Source of the DNA: Elusimicrobiota bacterium
GTDB taxonomy: Bacteria; Elusimicrobiota; Endomicrobiia; CG1-02-37-114; XYA2-FULL-39-19
DNA length: 33,971 bases
Assembly: GCA_018816525.1 (NCBI GenBank)
Contig: JAHIVV010000032.1
Span: 1-33,971 of the forward strand
Direction of reading: 5' to 3'
Positions 23,205 through 31,260 of this stretch are shown one piece after another. The notes below the pieces were generated by a model, which was given only the letters and a program-made list of their open reading frames with translations, did not search any database and was not told where the DNA came from. Position 1 is the stretch's first letter. Each line of letters starts with the position of its first letter. A program made the position numbers and the translations under genes.

Positions 23205-25463
23205 TTAGGACCAATGGTGCATTGAGAAATCTTCCGCAGGCCTTATGAATTTAACTGTTTCCTGGTAGGGCCACCGCTCAATCTCGGAGAATTTAACTGA
23301 ATCCTGATCAGGCAGGATTTTACTCGCCAAAACAACAAATTCTATCTGGTTTTTATGGTCAGTATTAAGCAGGCTGAAAGGCATTGAAAGTTCAATTATC
23401 TTTTGAAAAGCTATTGTATCAAGTTTTTGCGCTCCGTTTTCATCTTCAAATGAATAATCAACGCTATTGTCAGTTTTGTTTATTTTAATTGAGAGCTTTT
23501 TGTTTAGCGGGCTGAGGAATAAAACCTGGAATACTATTTTATCGAATTCAGTCTCAGTTTGCGCAGCCCTGAGGTCTATTCTTAAAAAGAAATTTTCCAT
23601 GTCAAAGCCGTAATAAAATTTTGATATTATGGATTCAACCTGGTGCATGGTTCCGCCGGAATGGCCGACGTAATAAAATCCGGCTGAAAGCCATTCAAAA
23701 TAGTTGGTTATCTTTCCGTCAATTTTCGGGCTGACAATATCTTTCGGGGCGTAAAATACTTCCTTTTTAAGAAATTTGCCTTTTATTGTTATATAAAATT
23801 CATCGGGTACAGGCTGGCCGAGCAAATCATAAACATTCATTAAATGTTTCCGGAAGAGATAGTCAAACATTTCATCCTGTCCTGATGAGTGGTCATCTCC
23901 GTACCACCAGTTCCAGTCGCTGCCCTCGGCTATATATAATTCCTCAAAAGCGCATTTTACTTCGGTCGAATCCTTTTTTTCGGGATTGTTTTTTATATAG
24001 TCATCAAGCATATTTCTTGTTTTTAGGACAAATTCCCAGGCCAGATTATCTTCCTGATGTCCTATCCAGACGCCGAAATTAGCGTTAATCCAGGAACCCG
24101 GGAATAAATGCTTCAGTGTGATTTTAGAAGGATGTTCTTTAAGAAAATCGGATATTGTAACGGTTTCTATTTCAGGGTCACTTGACAACTTTGAATAGAG
24201 CGCCCTTAAAAAGTCCCAGCCGTCATTGCGGTAAAATTCCCAGCAGTTTTCCCCATCCAGGATTACAGGAATAAAAAAAGTTGAATTCTTGTCTTTCCAC
24301 AGGCTTTCTTTCAGCCTGTGAATTTTTGTTATAAAATCGTTGGCTGCATCATTCGGGTCCCAATGGCTGTACACGAATCCTATAGAATCAGACAGGACTC
24401 TGTCCCTGAAAATGATATTGAGCGATTTTACACCTTCCGGCGTGTTTTTTTCAACCAGGTAGGGCTGATAGAACAGTTCCCTGGGGCTTTTTGATACGAC
24501 TCCGCTTTGTTGCATTGCTATGGTATTATAAAGAATTTGTTCATCGGTAGCTATCCAGTTAATGCCTGCATCTGCAATCGGCCCGATAATGTCCTCGGAA
24601 ACGCTTCCTTCAGAGGGCCACATCCCGCGCGGTTTTACGCCGAATATTTTCTCATAATATCCAACTGCTTTTCTTATCTGAGCCTGCGCGTCTTCGGGCC
24701 TGGAAAATTTTTTCGGCAGGAACACTCCCGGCATGCCGAATTTTGCGATATCAGTATTGCATAATAAAGGAAGTATCGGGTGATAAAAAGGGGTCACGGA
24801 CACTTCTATCTGTCCTTTTTCCTGCATCTCCTTGTATTTAGATACAACCTTGCCGCAGATTTCCTTTTGTTTAGCCATGAGGTCGAGTTTTTCTTCTTCA
24901 GTATAATTCTTGCCTTTTTCAAATAGTTTTTTTATTAATGGGTCGTTCCATTTCCAATAAGGATCCATCCAGGAAAGGTTAAACCAGACCTGCAGGTCCC
25001 TGTAGTCCTGTTCTTTCATGTATTTCTGGATCCTGTTGATTTCGCTCAAAGGAACATACTTTCCGCGCTTATTGAGTAATTCATAATATCTGGGATAGGG
25101 CTGTACCATTGTTTCCCAATTAGACATGAAAAAGTTATAAAGGACATAAATTTTATCTTCGTCGGTAAGTTCATTAGCCGGTTTTAAAGTTAGTAATAAG
25201 AGTTTATCGTAGGCGACTCCCCTGGCATATTCGTCAAGCTGGATCATAAGCGAAGGCACGAGGTTAAAATTCAATTTTATCGAAGGGAATTCGTCCAAAA
25301 TAGCAACCATGTCAAAATAGTCTTTCGTTGCATGCAGCCTCACCCAGGGCATGGAATAAGAAACGCTGTAGGGTTCTGTTGCCTGTTGACCGGAAACAGG
25401 AGTTTCCCTGTAAACAGGCTGGTGCTGGTGCCATAAGAAAGCTAAATGAATCTTCTGGGTCAT
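23205..25463 (-). CDS. Glycoside hydrolase family 57 protein
   Basis: This 752-residue protein of the COG1449 type is probably an alpha-glucan-acting enzyme (amylase, glucanotransferase or branching-like). The family start motif LAFLWHQHQPVY lies at residues 8-19. The likely nucleophile is Glu285 in MWPSEGSVSED, and the likely acid/base is Asp403 in VILDGENCWEF. The segment after about residue 590 is beta-rich and may be an accessory domain. There is no signal peptide, so the enzyme should work in the cytoplasm, presumably on stored glucan. Its ATG shares one base with the upstream barrel gene's stop (TAATG). Exact specificity cannot be read from sequence. Confidence 0.88.
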   Translation of the reverse strand: MTQKIHLAFLWHQHQPVYRETPVSGQQATEPYSVSYSMPWVRLHATKDYFDMVAILDEFPSIKLNFNLVPSLMIQLDEYARGVAYDKLLLLTLKPANELTDEDKIYVLYNFFMSNWETMVQPYPRYYELLNKRGKYVPLSEINRIQKYMKEQDYRDLQVWFNLSWMDPYWKWNDPLIKKLFEKGKNYTEEEKLDLMAKQKEICGKVVSKYKEMQEKGQIEVSVTPFYHPILPLLCNTDIAKFGMPGVFLPKKFSRPEDAQAQIRKAVGYYEKIFGVKPRGMWPSEGSVSEDIIGPIADAGINWIATDEQILYNTIAMQQSGVVSKSPRELFYQPYLVEKNTPEGVKSLNIIFRDRVLSDSIGFVYSHWDPNDAANDFITKIHRLKESLWKDKNSTFFIPVILDGENCWEFYRNDGWDFLRALYSKLSSDPEIETVTISDFLKEHPSKITLKHLFPGSWINANFGVWIGHQEDNLAWEFVLKTRNMLDDYIKNNPEKKDSTEVKCAFEELYIAEGSDWNWWYGDDHSSGQDEMFDYLFRKHLMNVYDLLGQPVPDEFYITIKGKFLKKEVFYAPKDIVSPKIDGKITNYFEWLSAGFYYVGHSGGTMHQVESIISKFYYGFDMENFFLRIDLRAAQTETEFDKIVFQVLFLSPLNKKLSIKINKTDNSVDYSFEDENGAQKLDTIAFQKIIELSMPFSLLNTDHKNQIEFVVLASKILPDQDSVKFSEIERWPYQETVKFIRPAEDFSMHHWS

Positions 25464-26998
25464 TAGAACCTGCAGGTAGTTTCGAAAATGAACATTTCTG
25501 TTGTTAGAGTTTTTGGCCAGACAAATACATTATTCGGCGGGGTAAATCTGGAAAAACCGAATTTGAATTCTAAATATTTGGAATAAACATACGTGGCGGA
25601 CAAATCGAGTTCGCCTCCCAGACTGTATTTCCTTGAATTGATATCTCCTGTAAGAAAAACGCCGGATAAATATTCTAATCCCGCTCCTCCAGTTCCGCCT
25701 CCCTGGCCCATAGATGAAACACCGGACGGGTTGTATATTTCGGAAGCAGAGTAGGCATATTGTGCAACGCCAAAGGTCCACCCATACATCGGCGAGAAAT
25801 CCAATCCTATGCAGAATGCTCCCAAGCCGCTGTAATAGGGAGCTCCATAACTTGAATCATTAACAAGGCTTCTTGGCACGTCCCAAAGAGAATCATTCAA
25901 GCTTCCGGCAAAATATTCCCCCCAGCCTGATTTTCTTAGACCGTTATATTTTCTTGAAAAATCAGGAGTGAAGGATTCATCTTTGTCAAAACTTTCTAAG
26001 GCTGTATTTGTTTTGTTCCCCGATCCGGTTGAACTTGAGTCCGAATCGCCGGTTGAGCCTGAAAGAAGCGCATAGGCCTGTACTTTTCCGAGCCTCGTTT
26101 TGTCATTTATCAGCCTTCCCTGGGCAACAAACGCTTTTCCGTCAAGCTCTACCAGGTTGCCGTTGCTGTCAGATTGGTTATTCAAAAGCATTATATTGCC
26201 TTTTTGCATTGCATATTCAAATGAATAAAAACCCCAATTGCCTTTTTTAGAAACTATAAAGTCATAGAATGTTTTGCTTATGTTAGATGTCGCTTCTGAT
26301 TTTCTGCCTTGTACGTAAGGAGTTCCGGACATATCTTTTTCTTCAAAATACCCTAATTCAAGATCGCTGTTTTTGAGCGGGTATTTAAAAATTAATCCCT
26401 GAAGGTCGAAGTCTTTGGCCTGGGTGAAATTCTCAGCAATTTTTGCCGTGAAGAATTCGCTATGGAGTTTGGCCGGGTAATCAAAAGCAAACCTTAACGC
26501 ATTCATGCCCGCATTATTGTCGGATATTATAAGGCCGTTGCCGTATTCAATAGGCTGGCGCCCTATGGTCAGCTCAAGAGGCAAGCCGCTGAAATTTGCA
26601 GCTTTTATATATGCGTTTTCAATAAAAGGGTTAAAGTTTATATTAGGATAAGGATATTTTTTTTGCCAATCAAATTGCTGGAAATAAACGGTAGTATTTG
26701 TTGTGCTGGCGTTCTGCTGATAGGGTATGGTGCTTCCCACAACCCCGATAGCCTGAAGCCTTGCGACTATTTCAATATCGGGTGAAAATTTTCCCGAGAG
26801 TGTAATTCTTAAGCGTTGCGTGTAATAAGCGCGGGAATCAGTTGAAGTACTTGTATCAAAATCCAGGTTTGGATAAGAAACGCCGGTCAATTTATAATCT
26901 GTGTCCAGATTAAGCGAAGAAGCATTTAACGCTATTGCACAGCATTGAATGCAAAATATTGCAGATGAAAAAAACCTTAATTTAAATCGTCTATTCAC
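25463..26998 (-). CDS. Outer-membrane beta-barrel protein
   Basis: This protein of about 511 residues has a signal peptide (RRFKLRFFSSAIFCIQCC, then AIALNA) and many amphipathic strands separated by glycine/asparagine/serine turns. It contains LELTIGRQPIEYGNGLIISD, like alginate-export/porin-type barrels, and a C-terminal strand ending TCRF. The GTG at 26996-26998 is preferred because it begins the signal peptide, with GAGG upstream. An ATG at 27052 would prepend a highly charged stretch before the signal. It overlaps the FecR gene end by eight bases and touches the GH57 gene by one. The transported substrate is unknown, and the operon mate GH57 hints at carbohydrate. Confidence 0.75.
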   Translation of the reverse strand: MNRRFKLRFFSSAIFCIQCCAIALNASSLNLDTDYKLTGVSYPNLDFDTSTSTDSRAYYTQRLRITLSGKFSPDIEIVARLQAIGVVGSTIPYQQNASTTNTTVYFQQFDWQKKYPYPNINFNPFIENAYIKAANFSGLPLELTIGRQPIEYGNGLIISDNNAGMNALRFAFDYPAKLHSEFFTAKIAENFTQAKDFDLQGLIFKYPLKNSDLELGYFEEKDMSGTPYVQGRKSEATSNISKTFYDFIVSKKGNWGFYSFEYAMQKGNIMLLNNQSDSNGNLVELDGKAFVAQGRLINDKTRLGKVQAYALLSGSTGDSDSSSTGSGNKTNTALESFDKDESFTPDFSRKYNGLRKSGWGEYFAGSLNDSLWDVPRSLVNDSSYGAPYYSGLGAFCIGLDFSPMYGWTFGVAQYAYSASEIYNPSGVSSMGQGGGTGGAGLEYLSGVFLTGDINSRKYSLGGELDLSATYVYSKYLEFKFGFSRFTPPNNVFVWPKTLTTEMFIFETTCRF

Positions 26999-27782
26999 TT
27001 TTATCAATAACCTCTTTTCTAACTTTTGTTCTTTCTGTTTTTCTTTGCGCATAATTTGCTTTTACCCAGCTTTTTTGTGTTTCCTCTGAATGGGCTTTCA
27101 ATTGTTTAAACTCTTCTTTTTTTGCAAGCAGTTCCCCGCTCGTAATCTTCTGGGGTTTGTTTATCCCTTTTTTTGTAATTGTAGTTACCTGGTCGGGTTT
27201 TACGGATATTTCGTGTAAAAAAGCCAGCATAAGTTCGTTATCATCTTTTGGTAAACCCGCTTCCTCAACAAAATCTTTGACTACTACCTTTCCTTCGAAA
27301 ACAGCAACGCTTGCAGTATTCTCATCAAGTACGTCTACCGAAAGCCCGGTACCTCTGACTGATACCGTTGCTACAGGGGTTTTAATGCCCATTTTAGTGA
27401 CTTTCATTTTACTCACATAGGAAAGCAGAGAACCTTTTTTATTCATTGCTACCTGTATTTCGCTGGTATTTTTTGAAAGGTTAATTAATAGTTTTTCCAG
27501 TTCCAAAACAGAATTTTGTGTTATTCTGAAAATTGTGCCGCCTTCCAGTAAGATTGTTACTTTAGAATTATCTCCAGTTTTTATCGAGTCGCCTTTTTTC
27601 AGGCCTAATCCTATTTTTGTCTTAAGCCATTTTGCAGTGTTTTCAGGTTTAAATGAAACACCGCCTTCAATTTTTGTTATAACTGCATATAGTTCGTCAT
27701 TATCGTTTTCGGCTATAAGCGCCGCAGGCAGAAAAGAAAATGACAGGAACAGGAAAATAAAAAAGAAAAGGTTCTTTTTCAC
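26991..27782 (-). CDS. Exported FecR-domain protein
   Basis: This 263-residue protein has a signal peptide (KKNLFFFIFLFLSFSFLPAA) and a FecR fold at about residues 30-180: LKKGDSIKTGDNSKVTILLE, GGTIFRITQNSVLEL and the signature TPVATVSVRGTGLSVDV, then SVAVFEGKVVVKD. The basic, helical C-terminus is not membrane-anchored. Without an adjacent FecI-type sigma factor or TonB receptor, it more likely acts as a periplasmic structural or binding domain than as a classical FecR anti-sigma protein. The GTG start follows GGAGG (27790-27794). It lies 12 bases after the TPR gene. Confidence 0.85.
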   Translation of the reverse strand: MKKNLFFFIFLFLSFSFLPAALIAENDNDELYAVITKIEGGVSFKPENTAKWLKTKIGLGLKKGDSIKTGDNSKVTILLEGGTIFRITQNSVLELEKLLINLSKNTSEIQVAMNKKGSLLSYVSKMKVTKMGIKTPVATVSVRGTGLSVDVLDENTASVAVFEGKVVVKDFVEEAGLPKDDNELMLAFLHEISVKPDQVTTITKKGINKPQKITSGELLAKKEEFKQLKAHSEETQKSWVKANYAQRKTERTKVRKEVIDKSE

Positions 27783-27794
27783 AATTAACCTCCG

Positions 27795-28460
27795 TTATTT
27801 TGTTTGCGGTTGCGCCCCAAAATTTTTCTGTACTTCCGCTGACCAATAGGTCCCTGGGAAAAGTGTCATAAGTTTTTCATAGGTTTCTTTTGCCAGTTGG
27901 GAAGATCCGCTTATAAGGTATACGCGTGCCAGGGAATCATAAATTCTTGCGGCAAGGTAATGGTTAGGATATTTTTCTAAAAATCCTTTATAGGACGCTA
28001 TGGCGCCCTGATAATCCCCCATATTTTCTTTAGAATACCCGAGGCCTGAATATGCAAAAAGGATGATGTCCTTGGATTTATTGTTGTTAATCATTTCCTG
28101 ATAAAGGCCTGCGGCCACGTTATAGTTTTTTGCCCTGAAAGAAATGTCTGCTTTTGCAAATTTAGCGTACTGGCCCACGTCTGAATTAGAGTATTTGCTT
28201 ATAACATCGTCCAAAATTTGCATCGCTTGTGCTGTCATGCCCTGGGAGGCATAACCTTGCGCATAGGAAATTTTTTCCCAGCTGAGTTTCTTCGTAGTAT
28301 TGTAATTGGAAATAAAATAGATCCCTAATGCGCCAAAAACAATAATTATTCCTGCCGCGCTTGCAGCGGACTGCCAGCGTTCTTTAAGCCAGAGAATAGA
28401 GTCTGCAGCCATTTTCTGAATTTCAACCTGACTAAAACTTTTTGTTTCAAATTTGTTCAT
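27795..28460 (-). CDS. Membrane-anchored TPR protein (YfgM/YbgF-like)
   Basis: This 221-residue protein has a short cytoplasmic N-terminus, one transmembrane helix (about residues 33-52, SAASAAGIIIVFGALGIYF) and a periplasmic TPR domain. Repeat units include AQGYASQGMTAQAMQILDDV, AKADISFRAKNYNVAAGLYQ and SLARVYLISGSSQLAKETYE. The layout matches YfgM-like proteins, which help proteins leaving the Sec translocon. The ATG has AAAGGAA upstream and lies only 16 bases from the 3' end of tRNA-Arg. It opens a run of five tightly spaced minus-strand genes (TPR, FecR, barrel, GH57, aroD). Confidence 0.82.
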   Translation of the reverse strand: MNKFETKSFSQVEIQKMAADSILWLKERWQSAASAAGIIIVFGALGIYFISNYNTTKKLSWEKISYAQGYASQGMTAQAMQILDDVISKYSNSDVGQYAKFAKADISFRAKNYNVAAGLYQEMINNNKSKDIILFAYSGLGYSKENMGDYQGAIASYKGFLEKYPNHYLAARIYDSLARVYLISGSSQLAKETYEKLMTLFPGTYWSAEVQKNFGAQPQTK

Positions 28461-28476
28461 GATATTCCTTTATCTT

Positions 28477-28550
28477 TGCCCCTGGCCTGAGTTGAACAGG
28501 CAACCTTCTCCTTAGGACGGAGCCGCTCTATCCAATTGAGCTACAGGGGC
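28477..28550 (-). tRNA. tRNA-Arg (anticodon CCT)
   Basis: The minus-strand sequence folds into a full cloverleaf: acceptor GCCCCTG/CAGGGGC, D-arm GCTC/GAGC, anticodon loop GTCCTAA giving CCT, and T-arm GCCTG/CAGGC with loop TTCAACT. The first anticodon-stem pair is a G-A mismatch. The discriminator is A. CCA is not encoded. It lies seven bases after apt and 16 before the TPR gene, so it is probably processed from a mixed transcript. Confidence 0.93.
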
Positions 28551-28557
28551 TTTTATT

Positions 28558-29070
28558 TTAATAGGTGAGCAAAGAGAAGATTTCCCTGCCTTCCAGTTTT
28601 TTTCTTGGGTTTAAAAATGAGAGTTCAATCAAAAAACAAAGCCCTGTTACTTTTGCGCCAAGGCCCTCAATCATTTTCGTAACTGCCTGCGCTGTCCCGC
28701 CGGTGGCTAATACATCGTCAACTATTAAAACATTTTCTCCAGGAGCACAGGCATCTTTGTGCATTTCAAGAGTATCTGTTCCATATTCAAGGTCGTAAGT
28801 AACGCTTACCGTCTGCCAGGGAAGCTTATTTTTTTTGCGTACAGGCACAAATCCGCATCCCAGCGTGTAAGCGAGAGCCGAGCCGAGAATAAAACCTCTC
28901 GATTCCATGCTTACAATTTTGTCAATTTTTTTGTTTTTGTAGGCCGCTGTAAGTTTGTCGATACATTCTTTTAAAGCGTCCTTGTCCTTTAAAAGCGGTG
29001 TTATGTCTTTAAAAATAATGCCTTTTTTTGGAAAATCAGGAACATCTCTTATAATTTTTTTTAGATCCGT
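28558..29070 (-). CDS. apt: Adenine phosphoribosyltransferase (apparent ACG start)
   Basis: Salvages adenine to AMP with PRPP. The family motifs DVPDFPKKGIIFKDITPLLK, VSMESRGFILGSALAY and the PRPP loop VLIVDDVLATGGTA are all in one frame. The first in-frame ATG (28906-28908) would delete the conserved N-terminal third. A 170-residue protein, the usual length, results if translation begins at ACG (29068-29070), placed five bases after GGAGG (29076-29080) and followed by DLKKIIRDVP, exactly where ATG is expected. No ATG, GTG or TTG exists in frame upstream before a stop. This is either a rare ACG start, a single-base mutation of ATG, or a sequence error. The sigma gene ends 14 bases upstream. 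Confidence 0.88.
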   Translation of the reverse strand, partial: TDLKKIIRDVPDFPKKGIIFKDITPLLKDKDALKECIDKLTAAYKNKKIDKIVSMESRGFILGSALAYTLGCGFVPVRKKNKLPWQTVSVTYDLEYGTDTLEMHKDACAPGENVLIVDDVLATGGTAQAVTKMIEGLGAKVTGLCFLIELSFLNPRKKLEGREIFSLLTY

Positions 29071-29075
29071 AAATT

Positions 29076-29080
29076 CCTCC
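29076..29080 (-). promoter_or_regulatory. Ribosome binding site deciding the apt start
   Basis: GGAGG stands five bases before the ACG at 29068-29070. No other in-frame start codon is within reach, so this site marks the intended initiation point. Confidence 0.75.
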
Positions 29081-29084
29081 CGCG

Positions 29085-29915
29085 TTAAACTAGATTCATT
29101 TTATGGGCAATCCACTTTAATTGATAAAGGGCCCTTTTTTCGAGCTGTCTTACGCGTTCTTTAGATATTTTAAGTTTTTTCCCTATTTCTTCTAGAGTAA
29201 AGCTCTGCCTGTCCATAAGGCCGTAACGCATATTCAAAATAGACCTTTCTCTTGCATTAAGTTTATTCAACGCTTTTAACATATCGTCGTGCAGTTTGGA
29301 GGAAGTTATCACAGAGTCCGGTGTTTTTAATGATTTGTCGGTAATTACGTCTTTTACAAACAATTCACCATTCTCGTCGATTGGGGTTTCCAGGGATTTT
29401 ATGCTATGGAACATTTCTATAGTTTCAATTATATTTTGTATCTGTTTTGCGGAAAGGTTCAGTTTATGGGTCATTTCAGTGACAGTAGGGTATCTACCGA
29501 ACTGGGCGTGCAGAGACTCCCATTGTTTAATCCACTTTCTCAGGTTTTCCCAGATGTAAGTGGGTATCCTGATATCTTTTGAATTTTCTTCAACGGCTTT
29601 GCGTATAAATTGTTTTATCCAATAAACGGCATAAGTCGAAAATTTAGTATTTCTTCTTGGATTGAATTTTTTTATGGCATGAATCAGCCCGAGGTTTCCC
29701 TCTTCAATCAGGTCCGATAATTCAATTCCGTATTTTTGATATTTTTTAGCTATAGGGAAGACAAGCCTTAAATTGTTTTCAATTAAAGCTATTTCAGCTT
29801 TTTTATTGCCTTTTCTTGCTTTTTCCCAAAGCTCTTTTGGGTTAAATACCTGATTTCTTGCTGCCAGATCGCCTACTTCTTTAAAATACTGGCCGGCAGA
29901 GCTTCCTAGTTTCAT
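29085..29915 (-). CDS. Sigma70-family RNA polymerase sigma factor
   Basis: This 276-residue sigma factor has regions 1.2 to 4.2 and no region 1.1. Region 1.2 is GQYFKEVGDLAAR. Regions 2.1-2.4 run from ALIENNLRLVFPIAKKY through DLIEEGNLGLIHAIKKF to TKFSTYAVYWIKQFIRKAV. Region 3 has IRIPTYIWENLRKW. Region 4 has LNARERSILNMRYGL and the helix-turn-helix TLEEIGKKLKISKERVRQLE. Size and motifs fit an RpoD-related primary-like or RpoS-like factor rather than an ECF factor. The ATG at 29913-29915 is preferred, because the GTG three codons upstream directly abuts the GAGGG site. Whether it is the housekeeping factor cannot be told here. Confidence 0.9.
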   Translation of the reverse strand: MKLGSSAGQYFKEVGDLAARNQVFNPKELWEKARKGNKKAEIALIENNLRLVFPIAKKYQKYGIELSDLIEEGNLGLIHAIKKFNPRRNTKFSTYAVYWIKQFIRKAVEENSKDIRIPTYIWENLRKWIKQWESLHAQFGRYPTVTEMTHKLNLSAKQIQNIIETIEMFHSIKSLETPIDENGELFVKDVITDKSLKTPDSVITSSKLHDDMLKALNKLNARERSILNMRYGLMDRQSFTLEEIGKKLKISKERVRQLEKRALYQLKWIAHKMNLV

Positions 29916-29934
29916 AAGATTCACCCTCTGGTAT

Positions 29935-29963
29935 ATTATACATTATTGCAAAAATTTCAGCAA
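29935..29963 (-). promoter_or_regulatory. Possible promoter of the sigma factor gene
   Basis: TATAAT (29935-29940) with TTGCTG (29958-29963) 17 bases upstream on the minus strand. The -10 box is perfect and the -35 box matches three of six positions. It would give a leader of about 13 bases containing GAGGG. Confidence 0.5.
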
Positions 29964-29980
29964 CACTAACTCGTCAGCGT

Positions 29981-30658
29981 CTAACTCGTAAGAGTTAGCC
30001 CAAACATGAAGTTTTCAAAAGCGTTATTAAGCTGTTGAAGGTTTATCAAAAATAAATCAAGTTTTACATCAGGAGACAATAAAACTCTCCAGCCCAGGTT
30101 TGACTGGCCGGTATAAGATTTATAATCAAAAATAAAGTTGGAATATTTTGTTGCTTTAGAAAAAGATACAAAGTATCCCAGTTTTTTTTCTTCAGAAAAA
30201 TACACATCTACGCCCGACTGTATATTAAGATTAAAAAAATCGGCAAATTGCTTACCCAGGACAAAATATAATGTTTTCCTGTATAAACCTACAGACAAAT
30301 CAAGAGGCTGATCTTGTGTGTATTGTTTAACTAAATTGTATTTTGCATGCAAAGCTACCGAGGTAGACCTGATTTGTTCGTAAGACCCGCTCGTGTAAGG
30401 AGAAATATCATTAAGGTTTAAATATATTCCGCCTTCGAGAGAGGTGTTTATTCCATAGGCTACTCCGATATTGAATTTATGAAGGCCAAAACTGAATTTA
30501 TTTGTGTCGGTTATATAGGGCGATGCAGTAATAATATTACCGGTATAACCGGCGAGGTTTTGGGCATTTGCAAGATATTGGAAGTTTTCTTTTTGGGCAA
30601 AAGAGAAGGACGACAGGAGAAAAATCGGAGATAGAGTAATTAAAATTAATTTATTCAT
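29981..30658 (-). CDS. Exported protein of unknown function, barrel-like
   Basis: This 225-residue protein has a signal peptide (NKLILITLSPIFLLSSFSFA) and beta-rich, aromatic-containing strands (FGLHKFNIGVAYGINTSLEG, SVALHAKYNLVK, GLYRKTLYFVLGK, GYFVSFSKATKY). The final NFMFGLTLTS lacks a terminal aromatic residue. A small outer-membrane barrel is likely, but I do not recognise the family. The ATG lies 13 bases from the 3' end of tRNA-Pro(CGG) with no clear ribosome site, so it is probably read from the tRNA transcript. The sigma-factor gene follows downstream with its own promoter. Confidence 0.65.
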   Translation of the reverse strand: MNKLILITLSPIFLLSSFSFAQKENFQYLANAQNLAGYTGNIITASPYITDTNKFSFGLHKFNIGVAYGINTSLEGGIYLNLNDISPYTSGSYEQIRSTSVALHAKYNLVKQYTQDQPLDLSVGLYRKTLYFVLGKQFADFFNLNIQSGVDVYFSEEKKLGYFVSFSKATKYSNFIFDYKSYTGQSNLGWRVLLSPDVKLDLFLINLQQLNNAFENFMFGLTLTS

Positions 30659-30671
30659 TAATTAAGAAAAG

Positions 30672-30745
30672 TCGGGGCGAGTGGATTTGAACCACCGATC
30701 TCATGGTCCCGAACCATGCACCCTAAGCCACTGGGCCACGCCCCG
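30672..30745 (-). tRNA. tRNA-Pro (anticodon CGG)
   Basis: The cloverleaf has acceptor CGGGGCG/CGCCCCG, anticodon stem CATGG/CCATG with loop TTCGGGA (anticodon CGG), and T-loop TTCAAAT with a five-pair stem that includes one G-T. The discriminator is A and CCA is not encoded. It reads codon CCG. It lies 30 bases downstream of a second proline tRNA. Confidence 0.93.
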
Positions 30746-30775
30746 AAAATATATATAAGGAATTTGTTGTTTTTA

Positions 30776-30847
30776 TCGGGGCGGTGGGACTTGAACCCAC
30801 GGCTCCTCCCACCCCAAAGGAGTGCCCTACCCCTGGGCCACGCCCCG
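30776..30847 (-). tRNA. tRNA-Pro (anticodon GGG)
   Basis: The cloverleaf has acceptor CGGGGCG/CGCCCCG, D-stem GCCC/GGGC with a short seven-base loop, anticodon loop TTGGGGT (anticodon GGG), and T-arm GTGGG/CCCAC with loop TTCAAGT. The discriminator is A and CCA is not encoded. It reads CCC/CCT. The 5' end is four bases from the merR-type gene stop, so it is part of that transcript. Confidence 0.93.
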
Positions 30848-30851
30848 ATAT

Positions 30852-31208
30852 TTATTTCAGAATTTTCAAAACTTCCTGCAGGGTTTTTTTCGTTTCTTTC
30901 AATAAGCCGATAGCTATTGAGGATTCACCCAATTCAAACTGTAACTGCTGTGTTTTGTCTTTCTTTTGGGAAGCCAGGTGCTTCTTGGCTCCTGCAATTG
31001 TAAACTTTTTCGTATAAAGCAGTTCTTTTATTTCATTTATGAGAGTTATATCTTTTTTTGTAAATTTTCTGTGGCCGGAATCCCTTCTCTGGGGTTTTAA
31101 AATGGCAAACTCGCTCTCCCAGTATCTTAGGACATACTGGGGCAAATTCGTAATTTTTGAAACATCGCCTATCGAAAAATATTCTTTGTCTGGAAGAATA
31201 ATATCCAC
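30852..31208 (-). CDS. MerR-family transcriptional regulator
   Basis: This 118-residue protein has an N-terminal winged helix-turn-helix typical of MerR: YFSIGDVSKITNLPQYVLRY, then WESEF, LKPQRRDSGHRKFTKKDI and LLYTKKFTIAGAKKHL. The C-terminal part is a short coiled coil without ligand-binding cysteines. Similar stand-alone regulators often sit next to HU/IHF and tRNA genes. The GTG start (31206-31208) lacks a good ribosome site and lies 13 bases after the T-tract of a hairpin that ends hup. Target genes are unknown. Confidence 0.87.
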   Translation of the reverse strand: MDIILPDKEYFSIGDVSKITNLPQYVLRYWESEFAILKPQRRDSGHRKFTKKDITLINEIKELLYTKKFTIAGAKKHLASQKKDKTQQLQFELGESSIAIGLLKETKKTLQEVLKILK

Positions 31209-31220
31209 GGTTAAATTAAA

Positions 31221-31260
31221 GCAAAAAAAACCTAATTGGTCAAATCAGAAGGTTTTTTGC
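31221..31260 (-). terminator. Stem-loop at the end of hup
   Basis: On the minus strand GCAAAAAACC (31251-31260) pairs with GGTTTTTTTTGC (31221-31232) around the hup stop codon (31240-31242). The 3' arm is itself a run of eight T. It may partly stop transcription before the MerR gene. The stem is weak in G and C. Confidence 0.45.

Noticed and set aside
26991-27782. FecR as part of an iron-uptake FecI-FecR-FecA system
   Set aside because: No ECF sigma factor or TonB-dependent receptor is adjacent; the nearest sigma factor (29085-29915) is of the RpoD type and in another unit.
30716-31017. Plus-strand frames across the tRNA-Pro genes (with DLNPRLLPPQ-like sequence)
   Set aside because: They are antisense translations of the tRNAs and of the MerR gene. 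Such frames are a common annotation artefact.
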